48,978 bases of DNA from Planctomycetota bacterium. Lineage in GTDB: Bacteria > Planctomycetota > Planctomycetia > Gemmatales > Gemmataceae. A program made the translations under genes and the position numbers. Shown piece by piece: positions 1 through 9,446 of this stretch. Under the pieces are notes generated by a model. It was given only the letters and a program-made list of their open reading frames with translations. It was not told where the DNA came from and ran no database searches. Each line of letters begins with the position of its first letter. Position 1 is the stretch's first letter. The stretch covers positions 1 to 48,978 of the forward strand of contig VGYC01000029.1 of NCBI GenBank assembly GCA_016873095.1, written 5' to 3'.

Positions 1-1
1 C

Positions 2-148
2 CTCGAAGAGGGCAAGTTCATCACCAAGTTCCGCAAGCTTTTCGCACGTGACGAGATGAACGAGGACTTGCTGATCGTCGCGGCCCGCGAAGGTCAGCAT
101 GAGGATTTCTCCGAGTACGAAGAGATTTTGCCCACGTCGCCTCCATGA
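2..148 (+). CDS. C-terminal end of an unknown protein (5' truncated by window edge)
   Basis: An open frame enters from the left edge and runs 48 codons to a TGA. The peptide is charged and ends in an acidic stretch (EDFSEYEEI) followed by LPTSPP. No recognisable domain is visible in so short a piece, so no function is given. The frame is plausible because it is followed by a perfect 10-bp inverted repeat and then by the start of the next gene on the same strand. It could still be a chance open frame. Confidence 0.5.
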   Translation, partial: LEEGKFITKFRKLFARDEMNEDLLIVAAREGQHEDFSEYEEILPTSPP

Positions 149-157
149 TTCTGGTCG

Positions 158-197
158 CCGCTTGCGGTTGCGTGCCCTGGCGCGAAGCCGCAAGCGG
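158..197 (+). terminator. 10-bp inverted repeat downstream of the partial gene
   Basis: CCGCTTGCGG (158-167) is followed after 20 nt by its exact reverse complement CCGCAAGCGG (188-197). The hairpin lies 10 nt after the stop of the truncated gene and 14 nt before the WD40 gene start. There is no T tract, so it is at best a weak or factor-assisted terminator. It could also be a leader structure for the next gene. Confidence 0.35.
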
Positions 198-211
198 TCG
201 GGATTCTCCAC

Positions 212-2119
212 ATGCGCCACACCTGGCTTGTCCTCGCGGTTCTTGTCGTCGTGCCGATTCAGGTTCGCGCCGACGGACTCAAGGTCACCCTGCTCAACAC
301 GCTCGGCCAGCGTGAACAGGCTCCCGCGTGGTCGCACACGGCACAGTTTTCGCCTGACGGCAAGCTGGCGGTCGTCGCTGGCGCACTGCCCGCGGAGACC
401 GCTGAGGGTACCATCACGGTCTGGGATCTCGAGCAAGGCAAGGTCAAGCACGACTGGAAGATCCCCGGCTTCGAGGTAACTGGCCTGGGCATTTCCGCCG
501 ACGGCAAGCTGGCAATCGTCGCGCTGGGCTCGCTCAGCAAGGAAGGCAAGCAGCGCGGCGTCATCACGCTCTGGGACCTGGAAACGACCAGGAAGCTCCG
601 CGATCTGGAAGATTCGGACAGTATCACCTGGGCCGTGGCCATCTCGCCCGACAAGAAGCATGCCCTCGCCGGCGCTCGCGGCGAACTGAAGCTCTGGAGC
701 CTGGCAACGGGCAAGCTTGTCAAGAGCTGGAAGGGCCACGGCAATAACGAGATCTGGACCGTCGGCTTCCGCAACGACAGCGAGGCCATTTCCGCCGGCG
801 ACGACAATCGCCTCGTCTTCTGGGACCTCGACGGCAAGCAGCTACGCGCTTTCAACAAGCACGGGGCTCTGTCCTATTCTCTGTCCGAAGGCGGCAAGGC
901 TCTGGCCACCCTGGCCCGCGATCAGACGATCAAGATCTGGGATCTCGCCGGCAAGGAAAAACGCACGCTCAAGAAGGAAACGCACGACAACGGCGTCGGC
1001 ACGGTGGCCCTCACCCCCGACGGCAGGCGCTGCCTGGCAGTGCAGCAGTACACCGACCCGGTCACGGTCGGCGAGGCCAGCGCCATCACCATGTGGGACG
1101 CAGACACCGGCAAGGAACTCTGGTCGCACAGGCACCCGATCAAGGGGCTGGCGCCGATCCTGCTCACCGCCGACGGCAAGCAGGCCCTCGTCGGCGGCGG
1201 GGCCAACGCCTTCTCGCTGTGGGACCTGGACAAGGGCAGGCTGCTGCGCACCTTCGGCGGCCACAAGGGTGCGATCACCAGCGTCGCCGTCGATGAACGC
1301 GGCAGCATCTTCTCCGCCAGTCTTGACGGCACGTTGAAACGCTGGGACGCGGACGGCAGAGAATTGTTCACCTATGTCGGACACAGCGGGCCCATCAACG
1401 CCATGGCTCTCCGGCGCAACGGGCAGGTCGCGCTGACCGGCAGCAGCGACAAGACCATGAAGCTCTGGGACGCCGCGAGCGGTAAGGAACTGGCCGTGTT
1501 CAAGGGGCATGAGGGAAGCGTCACTTGCGTCGCCCTCTCGCCCGGCGGCAAGCTCGCTCTGTCGGGCAGCGAGGACCGCACAGTCAAGCTCTGGAACGCC
1601 CAGACGGGCCGCGTGCTGCGAACGCTGCGCGGTCATGGTGACCGCGTCAATGCCGTGGCGTTTTCGCCGACCGGCGGTTGGGTCGCCTCCGCTGCCGACG
1701 ACAACACGATTCGCCTCTGGCCTTTGAAAAAGCGCGACGATGTCGAGCCAAGAGTATTCGAGGACCACAAGCGTCAGGTCACCTGCCTGGCGTTTTCCCG
1801 GGATGGCAAGGAACTGCTATCCGGCAGCCAGGATCAGACCATCAAGGTCTGGGACGTGGCCGAAGGATCCGTGTTGCGGACGCTGGAAGGGCACAAGAAC
1901 TGGGTGACGGGGCTGTCGTTTCCGCGAGCGAAGCTGGCGGCATCGGCCGCCGACGATCTGACGGTGCGCCTCTGGAACCCGGCCTCGGGCAAGGAACTGG
2001 GGCGCATTGATATCGGCACGCAGGGCGAGGTGGGCCGCTGCCTGGCATTCGCGCCGGACGGCTCGACGCTCGCCGTGGGCACGGCCGGCTGGGTGATCTT
2101 TCGTTACGGGCTGAAGTGA
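212..2119 (+). CDS. Secreted WD40-repeat beta-propeller protein
   Basis: A 635-residue protein. Residues 1-20 form a signal peptide (hydrophobic LVLAVLVVVPIQ core ending in VRA before DG), so it probably acts in the periplasm or outside the cell. The rest is a run of about 12 WD40 repeats with repeated motifs such as TIKIWDLAGK, TMKLWDAASGK, TVKLWNAQTGR and TIKVWDVAEG, each preceded by a segment like AFSPDGK and a G-H pair. That is enough for two seven-bladed propellers. There is no catalytic domain, so it is probably a protein-protein interaction scaffold. The ATG start is chosen because it begins a clean signal peptide; there is no good Shine-Dalgarno sequence. The same repeat type forms the C-terminal half of the kinase at 32143. 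Confidence 0.93.
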   Translation: MRHTWLVLAVLVVVPIQVRADGLKVTLLNTLGQREQAPAWSHTAQFSPDGKLAVVAGALPAETAEGTITVWDLEQGKVKHDWKIPGFEVTGLGISADGKLAIVALGSLSKEGKQRGVITLWDLETTRKLRDLEDSDSITWAVAISPDKKHALAGARGELKLWSLATGKLVKSWKGHGNNEIWTVGFRNDSEAISAGDDNRLVFWDLDGKQLRAFNKHGALSYSLSEGGKALATLARDQTIKIWDLAGKEKRTLKKETHDNGVGTVALTPDGRRCLAVQQYTDPVTVGEASAITMWDADTGKELWSHRHPIKGLAPILLTADGKQALVGGGANAFSLWDLDKGRLLRTFGGHKGAITSVAVDERGSIFSASLDGTLKRWDADGRELFTYVGHSGPINAMALRRNGQVALTGSSDKTMKLWDAASGKELAVFKGHEGSVTCVALSPGGKLALSGSEDRTVKLWNAQTGRVLRTLRGHGDRVNAVAFSPTGGWVASAADDNTIRLWPLKKRDDVEPRVFEDHKRQVTCLAFSRDGKELLSGSQDQTIKVWDVAEGSVLRTLEGHKNWVTGLSFPRAKLAASAADDLTVRLWNPASGKELGRIDIGTQGEVGRCLAFAPDGSTLAVGTAGWVIFRYGLK

Positions 2120-2136
2120 CGCTGCAAGCTGCCCGG

Positions 2137-2301
2137 TCACGCCTTGTTCGGCTCTTGCCACCAGGGGCTGACGATGCGGATTTTTTGCAAGACCAGGTCG
2201 CGATCGCGTCCCTCCTTGGCGAGAGCCAGCTTGGCCTTCAGCTTGGTCAGCTTCTTCCTGCGACTGCGACGGCGCTTGAGTTCGGATCGACGTTCAACCA
2301 T
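2137..2301 (-). CDS. Small basic protein of unknown function (54 aa)
   Basis: A 54-residue protein beginning MVERRSELKRRRSRRKKL and ending in a conserved-looking SPWWQ segment. It is very rich in Arg and Lys with an amphipathic central part, as in small nucleic-acid or ribosome-associated proteins. The start is the inner ATG because GAGGA lies nine bases upstream; a longer frame begins eight codons earlier but has no such site. It converges with the WD40 gene (17 nt apart) and diverges from the oxidoreductase gene. I recall similar small basic proteins from other planctomycetes, but this is from memory and unverified. No function is assigned. Confidence 0.7.
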   Translation of the reverse strand: MVERRSELKRRRSRRKKLTKLKAKLALAKEGRDRDLVLQKIRIVSPWWQEPNKA

Positions 2302-2356
2302 AATAAAGAATCCTCGTGGTATCATGGAAACCTATGAGCCGGTCTGCCTGCCGGCA

Positions 2357-2408
2357 AGCTTTCAGCGATCAGCTCTGGCTGATTGATTAAAGCTGATAGC
2401 TGAAAGCT
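2357..2408. repeat. 18-bp imperfect inverted repeat before the oxidoreductase gene
   Basis: AGCTTTCAGCGATCAGCT (2357-2374) pairs with AGCTGATAGCTGAAAGCT (2391-2408), 17 of 18 positions matching, with a 16-nt loop. The repeat ends 3 nt before the GGAG of the downstream gene's ribosome binding site, so the hairpin would lie in the 5' leader. It may be a dispersed repeat unit or a regulatory structure. Confidence 0.8.
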
Positions 2409-2421
2409 CTTGGAGCAAACG

Positions 2422-4407
2422 ATGTCGAAACGCCTTTGCTTGATGTTTGTGGGCTTCGTGGTCGGCGTGGCCGGGACTCTGTACCTGGGACAGACCATGT
2501 GGGTGCAGGCCCAGCTTTCCGAGCGGCCTGGCAACTCGCTGGATAACCCGATCGACACGCCGCGCGACCTGAGCGGGCTTTCGGTCAAGAACCCGCGCAT
2601 CCGCGTCGTGCACACCACCGACCCGCCGCGCGAGGGCGGCTCGATGTACCTGCAACAGGTGGATCCCTGGCTCGGCTACCAGTGGGGCCGCAGCCTGACG
2701 CAGCGCAACTTCCGCGAGCGCGACGGCGTCTACGGCGACGCCGGCAAGATCGACGGCATCCTGCTGGCCGACGGCGTCACCAAGATGATGGACCGCAGCC
2801 ACGTCAACTCCTGCGGCGCCTGCCACAACGTCCCGTATCGTGACGCCGGCGCTGGCATGACCATCGCCAAGAATGGCGGCTCCGGCCGCAACACGCCACA
2901 CCTCTTCGGCGGCGGCCTGTTGGAAATGATCGGCCTGCAGATGCGCCTGCAAGCCCTCGCCATCGCCGATACCAACCGCGACGGCTGGATCAGCATCGAG
3001 GAAGCCAGGGGCAAGCGTCTCGTCATTCCCAACCTGGCCATGGGCGACCGCGGCGAGCGCGTCGAGATCGACTACGGCAGCTTCGAGGACAAGGACGGCG
3101 ACGGCTATCCCGACCTGAACCCCGTATTTTTCCCGGTGTTCGTCGACAAGGACGGCAAGCGCATCGCCTTCGCGCGCAGCCTGAAGTTCCCCGGCGTGGC
3201 CGGCTACACGCTCGAGGTGCAGGTCTTCGGCTTCGCGCACCTGTATCTGCCCTTCCGGCCGCCGGTGTCCACGACCATCCGGGCCTTCACGGCCACGCCG
3301 TTCGACATCCACTCCGGCCTGCAAGCATGTGACCCGACAACGCTGACCAGCCCCAAGGAGAACGGCCTCGCCCTGGTGTCGAACGCTGGCGCCCAGCAGT
3401 TCGTGACGGCGGCCGGCAAGGACCGTGGCGGCGTCAAGCACAAGTCCAAGAACGGTGTGCCCGGCATCAGCCTCGACGACCCCGATCGCGACGGCTATTG
3501 CGAGGAGATCAGCGAGGGCGACCTCGACATGGCCGAATGGTACCTGCTGAACCATCCAGCGCCCGCGCGCGGCCGCATCACCTTCGATGTCGTCACCGGC
3601 GAAAAGCTGTTCCACAAGGTCGGCTGTGCCTCCTGCCATGTGCCCGACTGGCACCTGAACGCGCATAACCCCGATGCCAGGGACTATACCGAGCGTTTCG
3701 ACGGTGACCGTCGCTTCTTTGAACTTGATGTGGCATTCAACGACAGGAATCACCGCATGGAGGGCAGGCTCCGTTCCCTGGCGGAAAAGAAAGGCAAGCT
3801 CTGGCTGCCGAAGCGCGGCGCCCACACCATTCGCGGCGTCTACAGCGACTTCAAGTATCACGACGTCGGCGAGGCCTTCTACCAGATGCAATTCGATGGC
3901 AGCATCGTCCGTCAATGGCGGACGACGCCGCTCTGGGGCGTCGGCACCACCGCTCCGTATGGACACGACGGCGCCGACCTGGATCTCGACAGCACCATCC
4001 GCAGGCACGGCGGCGAGGCCCTCGCGGCACGCAAGGCTTACACCGCGCTCTCCGATAACGAACAGCGGCAACTCATCTGCTTCCTCAACAGCTTGGTGCT
4101 CTACCAGACCGATCAGCTGCCGTGCGACATCAACGGCGACGGCAAGATCGACAAGAACTTCCGGGTCCAGGGGATGAACACCGGCCTCGAACGCTTCAAT
4201 CCGGAATGGCTGTTCCGCGTGCCCGGCAAGATCGAGGGCCCGATCCACAACGTACGCGGCGACTCCATCGTGTCGCATGCACTGACCAACGTCCGCCGCG
4301 CTTACGGCCTCGATCTCGAGTACCTGCGCGACAGCGACGGCGACGGCTTCCCGGACGTCATCGACCCGGACCCGCACCGCCCAGGCTTCCGCAACGGCGT
4401 CAAGTAG
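2422..4407 (+). CDS. Di-haem c-type oxidoreductase (DHOR / peroxidase-like) with calcium-loop motifs
   Basis: A 661-residue protein with an N-terminal hydrophobic export signal or anchor (LMFVGFVVGVAGTLYLG). There are two haem c attachment motifs: CGACH near residue 131 and CASCH near residue 402. The C-terminal block contains TTPLWGVGTTAPYGHDG and RHGGEALAAR, the hallmark region of the DHOR/DUF1111 di-haem family related to MauG and bacterial cytochrome c peroxidases. It should act in the periplasm in electron transfer or peroxide chemistry. Interspersed are calcium-loop motifs: DTNRDGWISIEEA (EF-hand-like, about residue 183), DKDGDGYPD, DINGDGKID and DSDGDGFPDVIDPDP. The start is ATG with GGAG six bases upstream; an in-frame TTG four codons earlier is less likely. 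The exact substrate is unknown. Confidence 0.9.
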   Translation: MSKRLCLMFVGFVVGVAGTLYLGQTMWVQAQLSERPGNSLDNPIDTPRDLSGLSVKNPRIRVVHTTDPPREGGSMYLQQVDPWLGYQWGRSLTQRNFRERDGVYGDAGKIDGILLADGVTKMMDRSHVNSCGACHNVPYRDAGAGMTIAKNGGSGRNTPHLFGGGLLEMIGLQMRLQALAIADTNRDGWISIEEARGKRLVIPNLAMGDRGERVEIDYGSFEDKDGDGYPDLNPVFFPVFVDKDGKRIAFARSLKFPGVAGYTLEVQVFGFAHLYLPFRPPVSTTIRAFTATPFDIHSGLQACDPTTLTSPKENGLALVSNAGAQQFVTAAGKDRGGVKHKSKNGVPGISLDDPDRDGYCEEISEGDLDMAEWYLLNHPAPARGRITFDVVTGEKLFHKVGCASCHVPDWHLNAHNPDARDYTERFDGDRRFFELDVAFNDRNHRMEGRLRSLAEKKGKLWLPKRGAHTIRGVYSDFKYHDVGEAFYQMQFDGSIVRQWRTTPLWGVGTTAPYGHDGADLDLDSTIRRHGGEALAARKAYTALSDNEQRQLICFLNSLVLYQTDQLPCDINGDGKIDKNFRVQGMNTGLERFNPEWLFRVPGKIEGPIHNVRGDSIVSHALTNVRRAYGLDLEYLRDSDGDGFPDVIDPDPHRPGFRNGVK

Positions 4408-4415
4408 CGCGCCTT

Positions 4416-4441
4416 GGGGTCTGACCGGTCTGACCCCTTTT
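4416..4441 (+). terminator. Rho-independent terminator of the di-haem oxidoreductase gene
   Basis: GGGGTC (4416-4421), a 10-nt loop that contains the palindrome GACCGGTC, then GACCCC (4432-4437) followed by TTTT. It begins 9 nt after the stop codon and separates this gene from the convergent lipoprotein gene. Confidence 0.75.
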
Positions 4442-4457
4442 CGGACAGCCTCTCAGC

Positions 4458-4904
4458 TCAGTCAGACTTGATTTTCAAGACGAACCCTGGCAGTCCGCCT
4501 TCGGGGACATCCAGCGTCCAGGGCGTCGAATCGGCATTCCGATACTGCGGATAGGGGTGCTCGACCGTCTCAATCTGGTTCATCTTCTTGTCGTTTTTCT
4601 TGTCGTCGGTCTTGTCGGGCGGAGGCGGCGGCGCTTTCGGAGGCAGGTTCAACGTGACCTTGTATTTCCCCTTCCGACACTTGAGAGTCACCTTGCCCTG
4701 GGCGTCCGCCTGACCGTTGCGCATGCTTCCCGAAACCAGGGAATGCAGCACGATGCCGTAGTTGGCCAGGGGACGATCATTCTCATCGAGCAGCGTGCCT
4801 TGCACGGCCTCCAGTTGCGGCGGAGGCGCATCGCGGCATCCGGCCAGAAAAATGCAGCCCAGCATACATCCGCAGAGAATGCCCGGAATGTCTCTTGCGA
4901 ACAC
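4458..4904 (-). CDS. Small lipoprotein with a carboxypeptidase-regulatory-like (Ig-like) fold
   Basis: A 148-residue protein. The N-terminus has a lipobox (FLAGC), with Cys22 or Cys23 the lipidated residue, so it is probably anchored in a membrane facing the periplasm. The segment VQGTLLDENDRPLANYGIVL followed by GQADAQGKVTLKCRKGKYKVTL resembles carboxypeptidase regulatory-like domains, the type often found in planctomycete lipoproteins. A Pro-rich, Lys/Asp-rich linker (PPKAPPPPPDKTDDKK) follows. The start is GTG, supported by GAGGAG six bases upstream. It lies 56 nt downstream of the DUF1559 gene on the same strand; this gene pairing is common in planctomycetes. Function unknown. Confidence 0.85.
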   Translation of the reverse strand: MFARDIPGILCGCMLGCIFLAGCRDAPPPQLEAVQGTLLDENDRPLANYGIVLHSLVSGSMRNGQADAQGKVTLKCRKGKYKVTLNLPPKAPPPPPDKTDDKKNDKKMNQIETVEHPYPQYRNADSTPWTLDVPEGGLPGFVLKIKSD

Positions 4905-4960
4905 GGCAAACTCCTCTGGGATGGCGCAAGGCGGAATTGCGATGGCTGCGCGGCTTGCCT

Positions 4961-6109
4961 TTACCAGTCCGACCCAAGCGTCATGCCGTCGCGAGGCAGC
5001 AACGCCCTTCTCCAGGTTTCCTGGGTCATGTTGGGGCTGACGACGCGCACGCTGGCATCCCCCATCGTGACGTTCATGCCACCGCGATGCCCGCTCTGCG
5101 AACGCCAGGAATCACAACCCTTCGGAGGATCGCTGGTATCGCCGGTCAGGTCGGGACTGGGATTGTCCTGGAACATCAACTGATTGATCACATGATTGGT
5201 GAGATTCGGGCTGGTGAGTCCGAAGCAGTGTCCATACGAGCCTCCCCAATCGTCCCAGACATAAAGTGCGAAGCGAGACCGGCCATCGCACAGCTTGTAG
5301 ACCTCTCCCAGGAAGACGGTATTGGAGAGCCCATCGCGGATCATCGGGAACGTCTGCGCCGGCGGCAGTCCGTCCGGATTTTGGCCGGTGGGCGAAAAGG
5401 CATTGTAGTTGGCGGCGTAGCTGGACAGGCCCCAGCCCATTCCAAGACCATCGGGCGCCGTCGGATCGGATGGACATTGCAGGACCGCGAAGACCTGGTT
5501 GTAGGACGTCCACAGACCCGCCGGCGAGCAGATGGACCCGGAGACGCCGGACGAAGTGATCGGGCAATACGTGCAGCCACTGGGCGTTGACAGGCAAGGA
5601 GGCAAGCCGTTGCCGGGGTTCTTGTACGCGCACGTCGTGCTTCCCGGTTCCGCGTGCCCGTTCTTCTGGGTTGGCGGCGACGACGTGCATTGCCAATCGC
5701 TGGGGCCGACGTACGCAGGATTGGTGTCGCACGGGATGCCCACGGTGCCCTTGGTACATGTTTGCGACGAGTAGCTGTAACCGGAACTTATGATGGTTTC
5801 TTGGATCTTCCTGTAGGTTGGCTCCTGCTCGACGTAGGGAAGCAGGTGCACAAACCAGCCGCCGTAAACACCGACCTGTGCGTTCTGGGGGACCACTCCC
5901 TGATAGGGGGGCATCGACTTGTAGACCCCTTCGAAAGCGTGGATTGCCAGCCCGAGTTGCTTGAGGTTGTTCTGGCACTGCGAACGCGCGGCCGACTCGC
6001 GCACGGCCTGCACGGCCGGGACCAGCAAGGCGATCAAGATCGCGATGATGGCAATCACCACCAACAGTTCGATGAGGGTGAATCCTCGACTACGGCACCG
6101 AGAGGTCAT
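4961..6109 (-). CDS. DUF1559 domain protein with type IV prepilin-like N-terminus
   Basis: A 382-residue protein. Residues about 9-45 hold a class III signal peptide ([18 protein letters not shown]) of the type cut by prepilin peptidase after Gly. The helix continues into [22 protein letters not shown], the diagnostic DUF1559 start, and the C-terminus carries [18 protein letters not shown], the H-X9-DG-like signature region. This family is greatly expanded in planctomycetes and is thought to build extracellular or pseudopilus-like structures; its precise role is not known. The start is the ATG at 6109 with GGAG seven bases upstream; a longer in-frame extension has no support. The central part is rich in Cys and Gly. 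It is probably cotranscribed with the lipoprotein gene downstream. Confidence 0.93.
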   Translation of the reverse strand: MTSRCRSRGFTLIELLVVIAIIAILIALLVPAVQAVRESAARSQCQNNLKQLGLAIHAFEGVYKSMPPYQGVVPQNAQVGVYGGWFVHLLPYVEQEPTYRKIQETIISSGYSYSSQTCTKGTVGIPCDTNPAYVGPSDWQCTSSPPTQKNGHAEPGSTTCAYKNPGNGLPPCLSTPSGCTYCPITSSGVSGSICSPAGLWTSYNQVFAVLQCPSDPTAPDGLGMGWGLSSYAANYNAFSPTGQNPDGLPPAQTFPMIRDGLSNTVFLGEVYKLCDGRSRFALYVWDDWGGSYGHCFGLTSPNLTNHVINQLMFQDNPSPDLTGDTSDPPKGCDSWRSQSGHRGGMNVTMGDASVRVVSPNMTQETWRRALLPRDGMTLGSDW

Positions 6110-6170
6110 CTGAGCACTCCATTGATGGAATAGATGGGACGACCTACTCAGGATAACGAATGCTGAATGG

Positions 6171-7034
6171 TCAGGCAAGAACGGCCTGGTGGGCGTGGTG
6201 CAAGCTCACGCCCTCGCCGACACGAGCACGGCCGTTGGCCTCGCGCCATGGCGATTGCCAGTTCTTTTTCTCGAGGACGACCGAGAATTCTGCGAGAGAA
6301 TCGACGACGACTTCCGGCCCGAACGTGTAGCGCTGCAGGTCTTCCTGGCTGGTGCCGCCGCTAAGGACCAGGACGGTGTGAAAGCCGAGTTGCACGCCGC
6401 CCAGGATGTCGGTCTCCATGGTATCGCCGATGATGGTCGTCTCGTCGGTGGACAGGCCGAGTTCCTTGCGTGCGGCCCGCATCATCACCGGGCTGGGTTT
6501 GCCGACGCTGAAGGCCTTCACTGCCGCGGCAGACTCGAGCATGGCCACCATGGCGCCGCAGCCGGGTCGCAGGCCGTGGTTCGTGGGACAGTTCGGATCG
6601 AGGTTCGTGGCGATCAGCTTGGCCCCGCGCAGGATCATCCGCACGGCCGCTTCCACCAGTTCGAGATTGAAGGTCCGCCCCTCGCCGACGACCACGTAGT
6701 CCGGATCGTGATCGACAACGGCGTAGCCGTTCTGGTGCAGCGCGGTCAGCAGGCCGCCCTCGCCGATGACGAACGCCGTGCCTCCAGGCTTTTGCTGCGC
6801 CAGGAAACGGGCCGTCGCCATCGCGCTGGTGAACACGTGCTCTTCCTCGACGTCGATGCCCAGGCGGCTGAGCTTGGCGACCACGTCGCGGCGCGTGCGC
6901 TGGCTGTTATTGGTCAATAGCCGAAAGGGAATCGAGCGCGCGCGTAACTGTTCGATGAAGTCATTCGCCCCCGGGATCAGCTCGCTGCCACGATAAAGGA
7001 CGCCATCCATGTCGATAAGGTAGCCGTGTCGCAC
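6171..7034 (-). CDS. HAD-superfamily IIA sugar-phosphatase (NagD-like)
   Basis: A 287-residue protein. The DxD nucleophile motif lies in [13 protein letters not shown] at the extreme N-terminus, motif II in [13 protein letters not shown], and motif IV in [18 protein letters not shown] and the central C2 cap place it in the HAD-IIA (NagD/AraL/phosphoglycolate phosphatase-like) group, soluble Mg-dependent phosphatases of small phosphate esters. The GTG start at 7034 is preferred: AAGG lies six bases upstream and it gives the usual short N-terminus before the DxD motif. An in-frame ATG at 7070 would add 12 residues but has no ribosome binding site. The substrate cannot be told from sequence. It lies 61 nt upstream of the DUF1559 gene on the same strand. 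Confidence 0.9.
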   Translation of the reverse strand: MRHGYLIDMDGVLYRGSELIPGANDFIEQLRARSIPFRLLTNNSQRTRRDVVAKLSRLGIDVEEEHVFTSAMATARFLAQQKPGGTAFVIGEGGLLTALHQNGYAVVDHDPDYVVVGEGRTFNLELVEAAVRMILRGAKLIATNLDPNCPTNHGLRPGCGAMVAMLESAAAVKAFSVGKPSPVMMRAARKELGLSTDETTIIGDTMETDILGGVQLGFHTVLVLSGGTSQEDLQRYTFGPEVVVDSLAEFSVVLEKKNWQSPWREANGRARVGEGVSLHHAHQAVLA

Positions 7035-7226
7035 GTCTTGCCTTTCTAGCAGTGGGAAAAAGGGAGTCATCCGGGAGAGGTGAGGAAGCTTGGTGAGAGC
7101 AATCCGTGTGCCAAAAGCAGATCTGCGGAATCGTGGCTACAACTCATTTGCGACACACGACATCGGCGTACAGGCCTTGCAGCGCTCCACCGGCGATCTT
7201 GCCCAATTGGTGGGCGAAGAGTGCTT

Positions 7227-8615
7227 TTACTCGTGGCGCAGCGCTTCGATCGGATCGAGACGCGAGGCACGCCGGGCCGGGTACCAGCCGAAGAGGATGC
7301 CGACGTCCACGGCCACGGCCAGGGCCAGGAATATCGACATCTGCACGATCTGGGCGGGCAACGTCTTGTCCGTGAATTGCGTGTACGCCCAGGGGATCCC
7401 GTAGACTGCGGTGAGGCCGAGGCCGAGGCCGAGCAAGCCTCCCCCTGCCGTCTGCACCATCGCTTCCAGCAGGAACTGCAAGGTGATGTCCTTGCGCTTG
7501 GCCCCCAGCGCCCGGCGGATGCCGATTTCGCGAGTACGCTCGGTGACCGTGGCCAGCATGATGTTCATGATACCGATGCCGCCCACCATCAGCGAGATGC
7601 TGGCGATGAGCACGAGCAACAGCGTGTAACGATTCTTGGCACGCTCGGCCTCCTCGAGGCGGTCGAGCGGCACCGTGACCGCCCAGTCCTGCTTGGCGTG
7701 GTTCTGCTCGAGCTGATCGCGGATGGCGTCGCCGGCCCCGCGGACCTTGTCCATGTCGGAAATGGTCAGGGTCACCTGGTGCAACTCCACCTGTTCCGCG
7801 GAGCGCGATCCCGACTGGCGCACGAAGATTCGGGAGCCGTACCGGGCCCAGCAGGTGCGCAGCGGGATGTAGACGTCCTTGTTGAAGTCCTCAGCTGCCT
7901 GGCTGCCGCCGCTGCCGCCCGTCGGCATGCGATCCGCCAGCACGCCCACGACGACATAGTGCTGGCTCTGCAAGACGACTGTTTGACCGACGGGATCTTC
8001 GAAGGGGAAGAGCTGGTGAGCGATATCGGAGCCGAGGACGGCGACGTTGCGCATGTAGTTGTCGGCACCCTCGTCCTCATAGTTGTCGGCGTCCAGGAGA
8101 AAGCGGCCCTTGGCGATATCGATCTTGTTGACCTTCTGGTAGTCGGCGGTCGTGCCCACGACGCGGCCAAGGACCATGCGGTGCAACCGGCGCACCTCTT
8201 GCGGAAAGATGCGCATGGGTACGCTCTGCACGACCGAATTGATCGTGAGAAAGCGCTCGTGATCCTGGCGCGTGAGCCCGTAGGCCACCACGAAAGTGCG
8301 TTTCTGGCTGGTGGAGTTATCCGGCGGCTTGACGCTGCGGACGATGACGTTGGTGGCCCCTTGCCGCTTGATGTCCTCCAGGGCGTCTTGCATGCTGCCT
8401 TCGCCGAAGGCCATGAGGGCGATCACCGCCGCCGTGCCGACAATGATGCCCAGCACAGACAGGAACGAGCGCAGCTTGTGCAGCCACAGGCTGCGCAGGG
8501 CCAGGACGATGTTGCGCCGCCCCTTGGCCACGAACAACATGATGCCGAAGAACACCGCCAGTCCGCCCAGATTCAGGAGCACCAGCGTCTGCACGAAATC
8601 GCGGATGGAGAGCAT
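7227..8615 (-). CDS. ABC transporter permease, MacB/FtsX family
   Basis: A 462-residue membrane protein. A first hydrophobic segment ([19 protein letters not shown]) precedes the usual first helix ([23 protein letters not shown]), so it may have one more helix than the four-helix MacB type. A large periplasmic MacB_PCD-like domain follows (about residues 85-300), then three C-terminal helices including [30 protein letters not shown], the FtsX signature. It ends [17 protein letters not shown], as in MacB. It probably works by mechanotransmission with the ATPase encoded just upstream, driving export with the adaptor and TolC-like protein of the same operon. The ATG overlaps the ATPase stop codon by one base (TGATG), indicating translational coupling. 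Confidence 0.94.
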   Translation of the reverse strand: MLSIRDFVQTLVLLNLGGLAVFFGIMLFVAKGRRNIVLALRSLWLHKLRSFLSVLGIIVGTAAVIALMAFGEGSMQDALEDIKRQGATNVIVRSVKPPDNSTSQKRTFVVAYGLTRQDHERFLTINSVVQSVPMRIFPQEVRRLHRMVLGRVVGTTADYQKVNKIDIAKGRFLLDADNYEDEGADNYMRNVAVLGSDIAHQLFPFEDPVGQTVVLQSQHYVVVGVLADRMPTGGSGGSQAAEDFNKDVYIPLRTCWARYGSRIFVRQSGSRSAEQVELHQVTLTISDMDKVRGAGDAIRDQLEQNHAKQDWAVTVPLDRLEEAERAKNRYTLLLVLIASISLMVGGIGIMNIMLATVTERTREIGIRRALGAKRKDITLQFLLEAMVQTAGGGLLGLGLGLTAVYGIPWAYTQFTDKTLPAQIVQMSIFLALAVAVDVGILFGWYPARRASRLDPIEALRHE

Positions 8616-9376
8616 CACAGCCTCTTCAATTCCGGCCAGTCGCCGATGGCCACGGCCAAACTACCCTTGAGCTCGGGCAGCGGCCGCGGCGGGTTTTTCT
8701 GCTCGGACTCGATATGGCCGTCACGCATGTGCACCACGCGACGCGCCCAGGCGGCAATGTCGTTCTCGTGCGTCACCATGATGATCGTCTTGCCCTGCTG
8801 GTTCAAGCGCGTGAGCAAGACCATGATCTCGTCCGAAGTCTTCGAATCGAGGTTGCCCGTGGGTTCGTCGGCGAGAATCACGTGCGGGCTATTGACCAGG
8901 GCGCGGGCGATGGCGACACGCTGTTGCTGTCCGCCCGAGAGCTGCATCGGCCGATGGTCGAGACGCTCGCCCAGGCCTACCAGTTCCGCCATGCGAATGC
9001 AATGGGCACGCGTGCTCTCATCGAGTCGGCCACCCTGATAGACAAGCGGCACCTCGATATTCTCGACCACGGTGTACTGCGGCAGCAGATTGTACGACTG
9101 AAAGACGAAGCCCAGGTAGCGGCTGCGGATTTCCGAGAGATGATCGTCGTCCATCTCCGACACGTCCTGATCGCCCAGGAAGTATTGCCCGCTGGTCGGG
9201 CGGTCCAGGCAGCCAAGCAGGTTCAGCAACGTCGATTTTCCGGAGCCGGACGGCCCCATCAACGCCACGAAGTCTCCCTGGTTGACGGTCAAGGTCACGC
9301 CGCGCAACGCGCGCACCACCACCGCTTCCAGGTAGTAGTTCTTGACCAGGTCGATTACTTTCGCGACAGCGGCCAT
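8615..9376 (-). CDS. ABC transporter ATP-binding protein, MacB/LolD family
   Basis: A 253-residue ATPase. Walker A is GPSGSGKST, the Q-loop lies in [22 protein letters not shown], the signature is [15 protein letters not shown], Walker B is [13 protein letters not shown] and the H-loop is IIMVTHEND. The YNLLP and ENIEVPL sequences are typical of the LolD/MacB/FtsE group. It powers the adjacent FtsX-type permease at the inner membrane. The ATG at 9376 is chosen because it places a normal short strand before ALRGVTLTV; the open frame continues upstream into poor sequence. It starts 70 nt after the adaptor gene stop and is coupled to the permease by an overlapping TGATG. Confidence 0.95.
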   Translation of the reverse strand: MAAVAKVIDLVKNYYLEAVVVRALRGVTLTVNQGDFVALMGPSGSGKSTLLNLLGCLDRPTSGQYFLGDQDVSEMDDDHLSEIRSRYLGFVFQSYNLLPQYTVVENIEVPLVYQGGRLDESTRAHCIRMAELVGLGERLDHRPMQLSGGQQQRVAIARALVNSPHVILADEPTGNLDSKTSDEIMVLLTRLNQQGKTIIMVTHENDIAAWARRVVHMRDGHIESEQKNPPRPLPELKGSLAVAIGDWPELKRL

Positions 9377-9446
9377 GAGTTCTCGTTTGCCAGCGTCGCC
9401 GCACGCCTCATCATGTGTGGCGTCCAGCACAGGAGCAGGTGCCTGA

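Noticed and set aside
2362-4377. Long minus-strand frame opposite the di-haem oxidoreductase
   Set aside because: The plus strand encodes two haem motifs and a family signature. The antisense translation is Val/Ala/Asp/His-rich with no motif.
7080-9038. Long plus-strand frame opposite the ABC permease and ATPase
   Set aside because: The minus strand carries complete Walker, signature and FtsX motifs. The plus frame has no recognisable domain.
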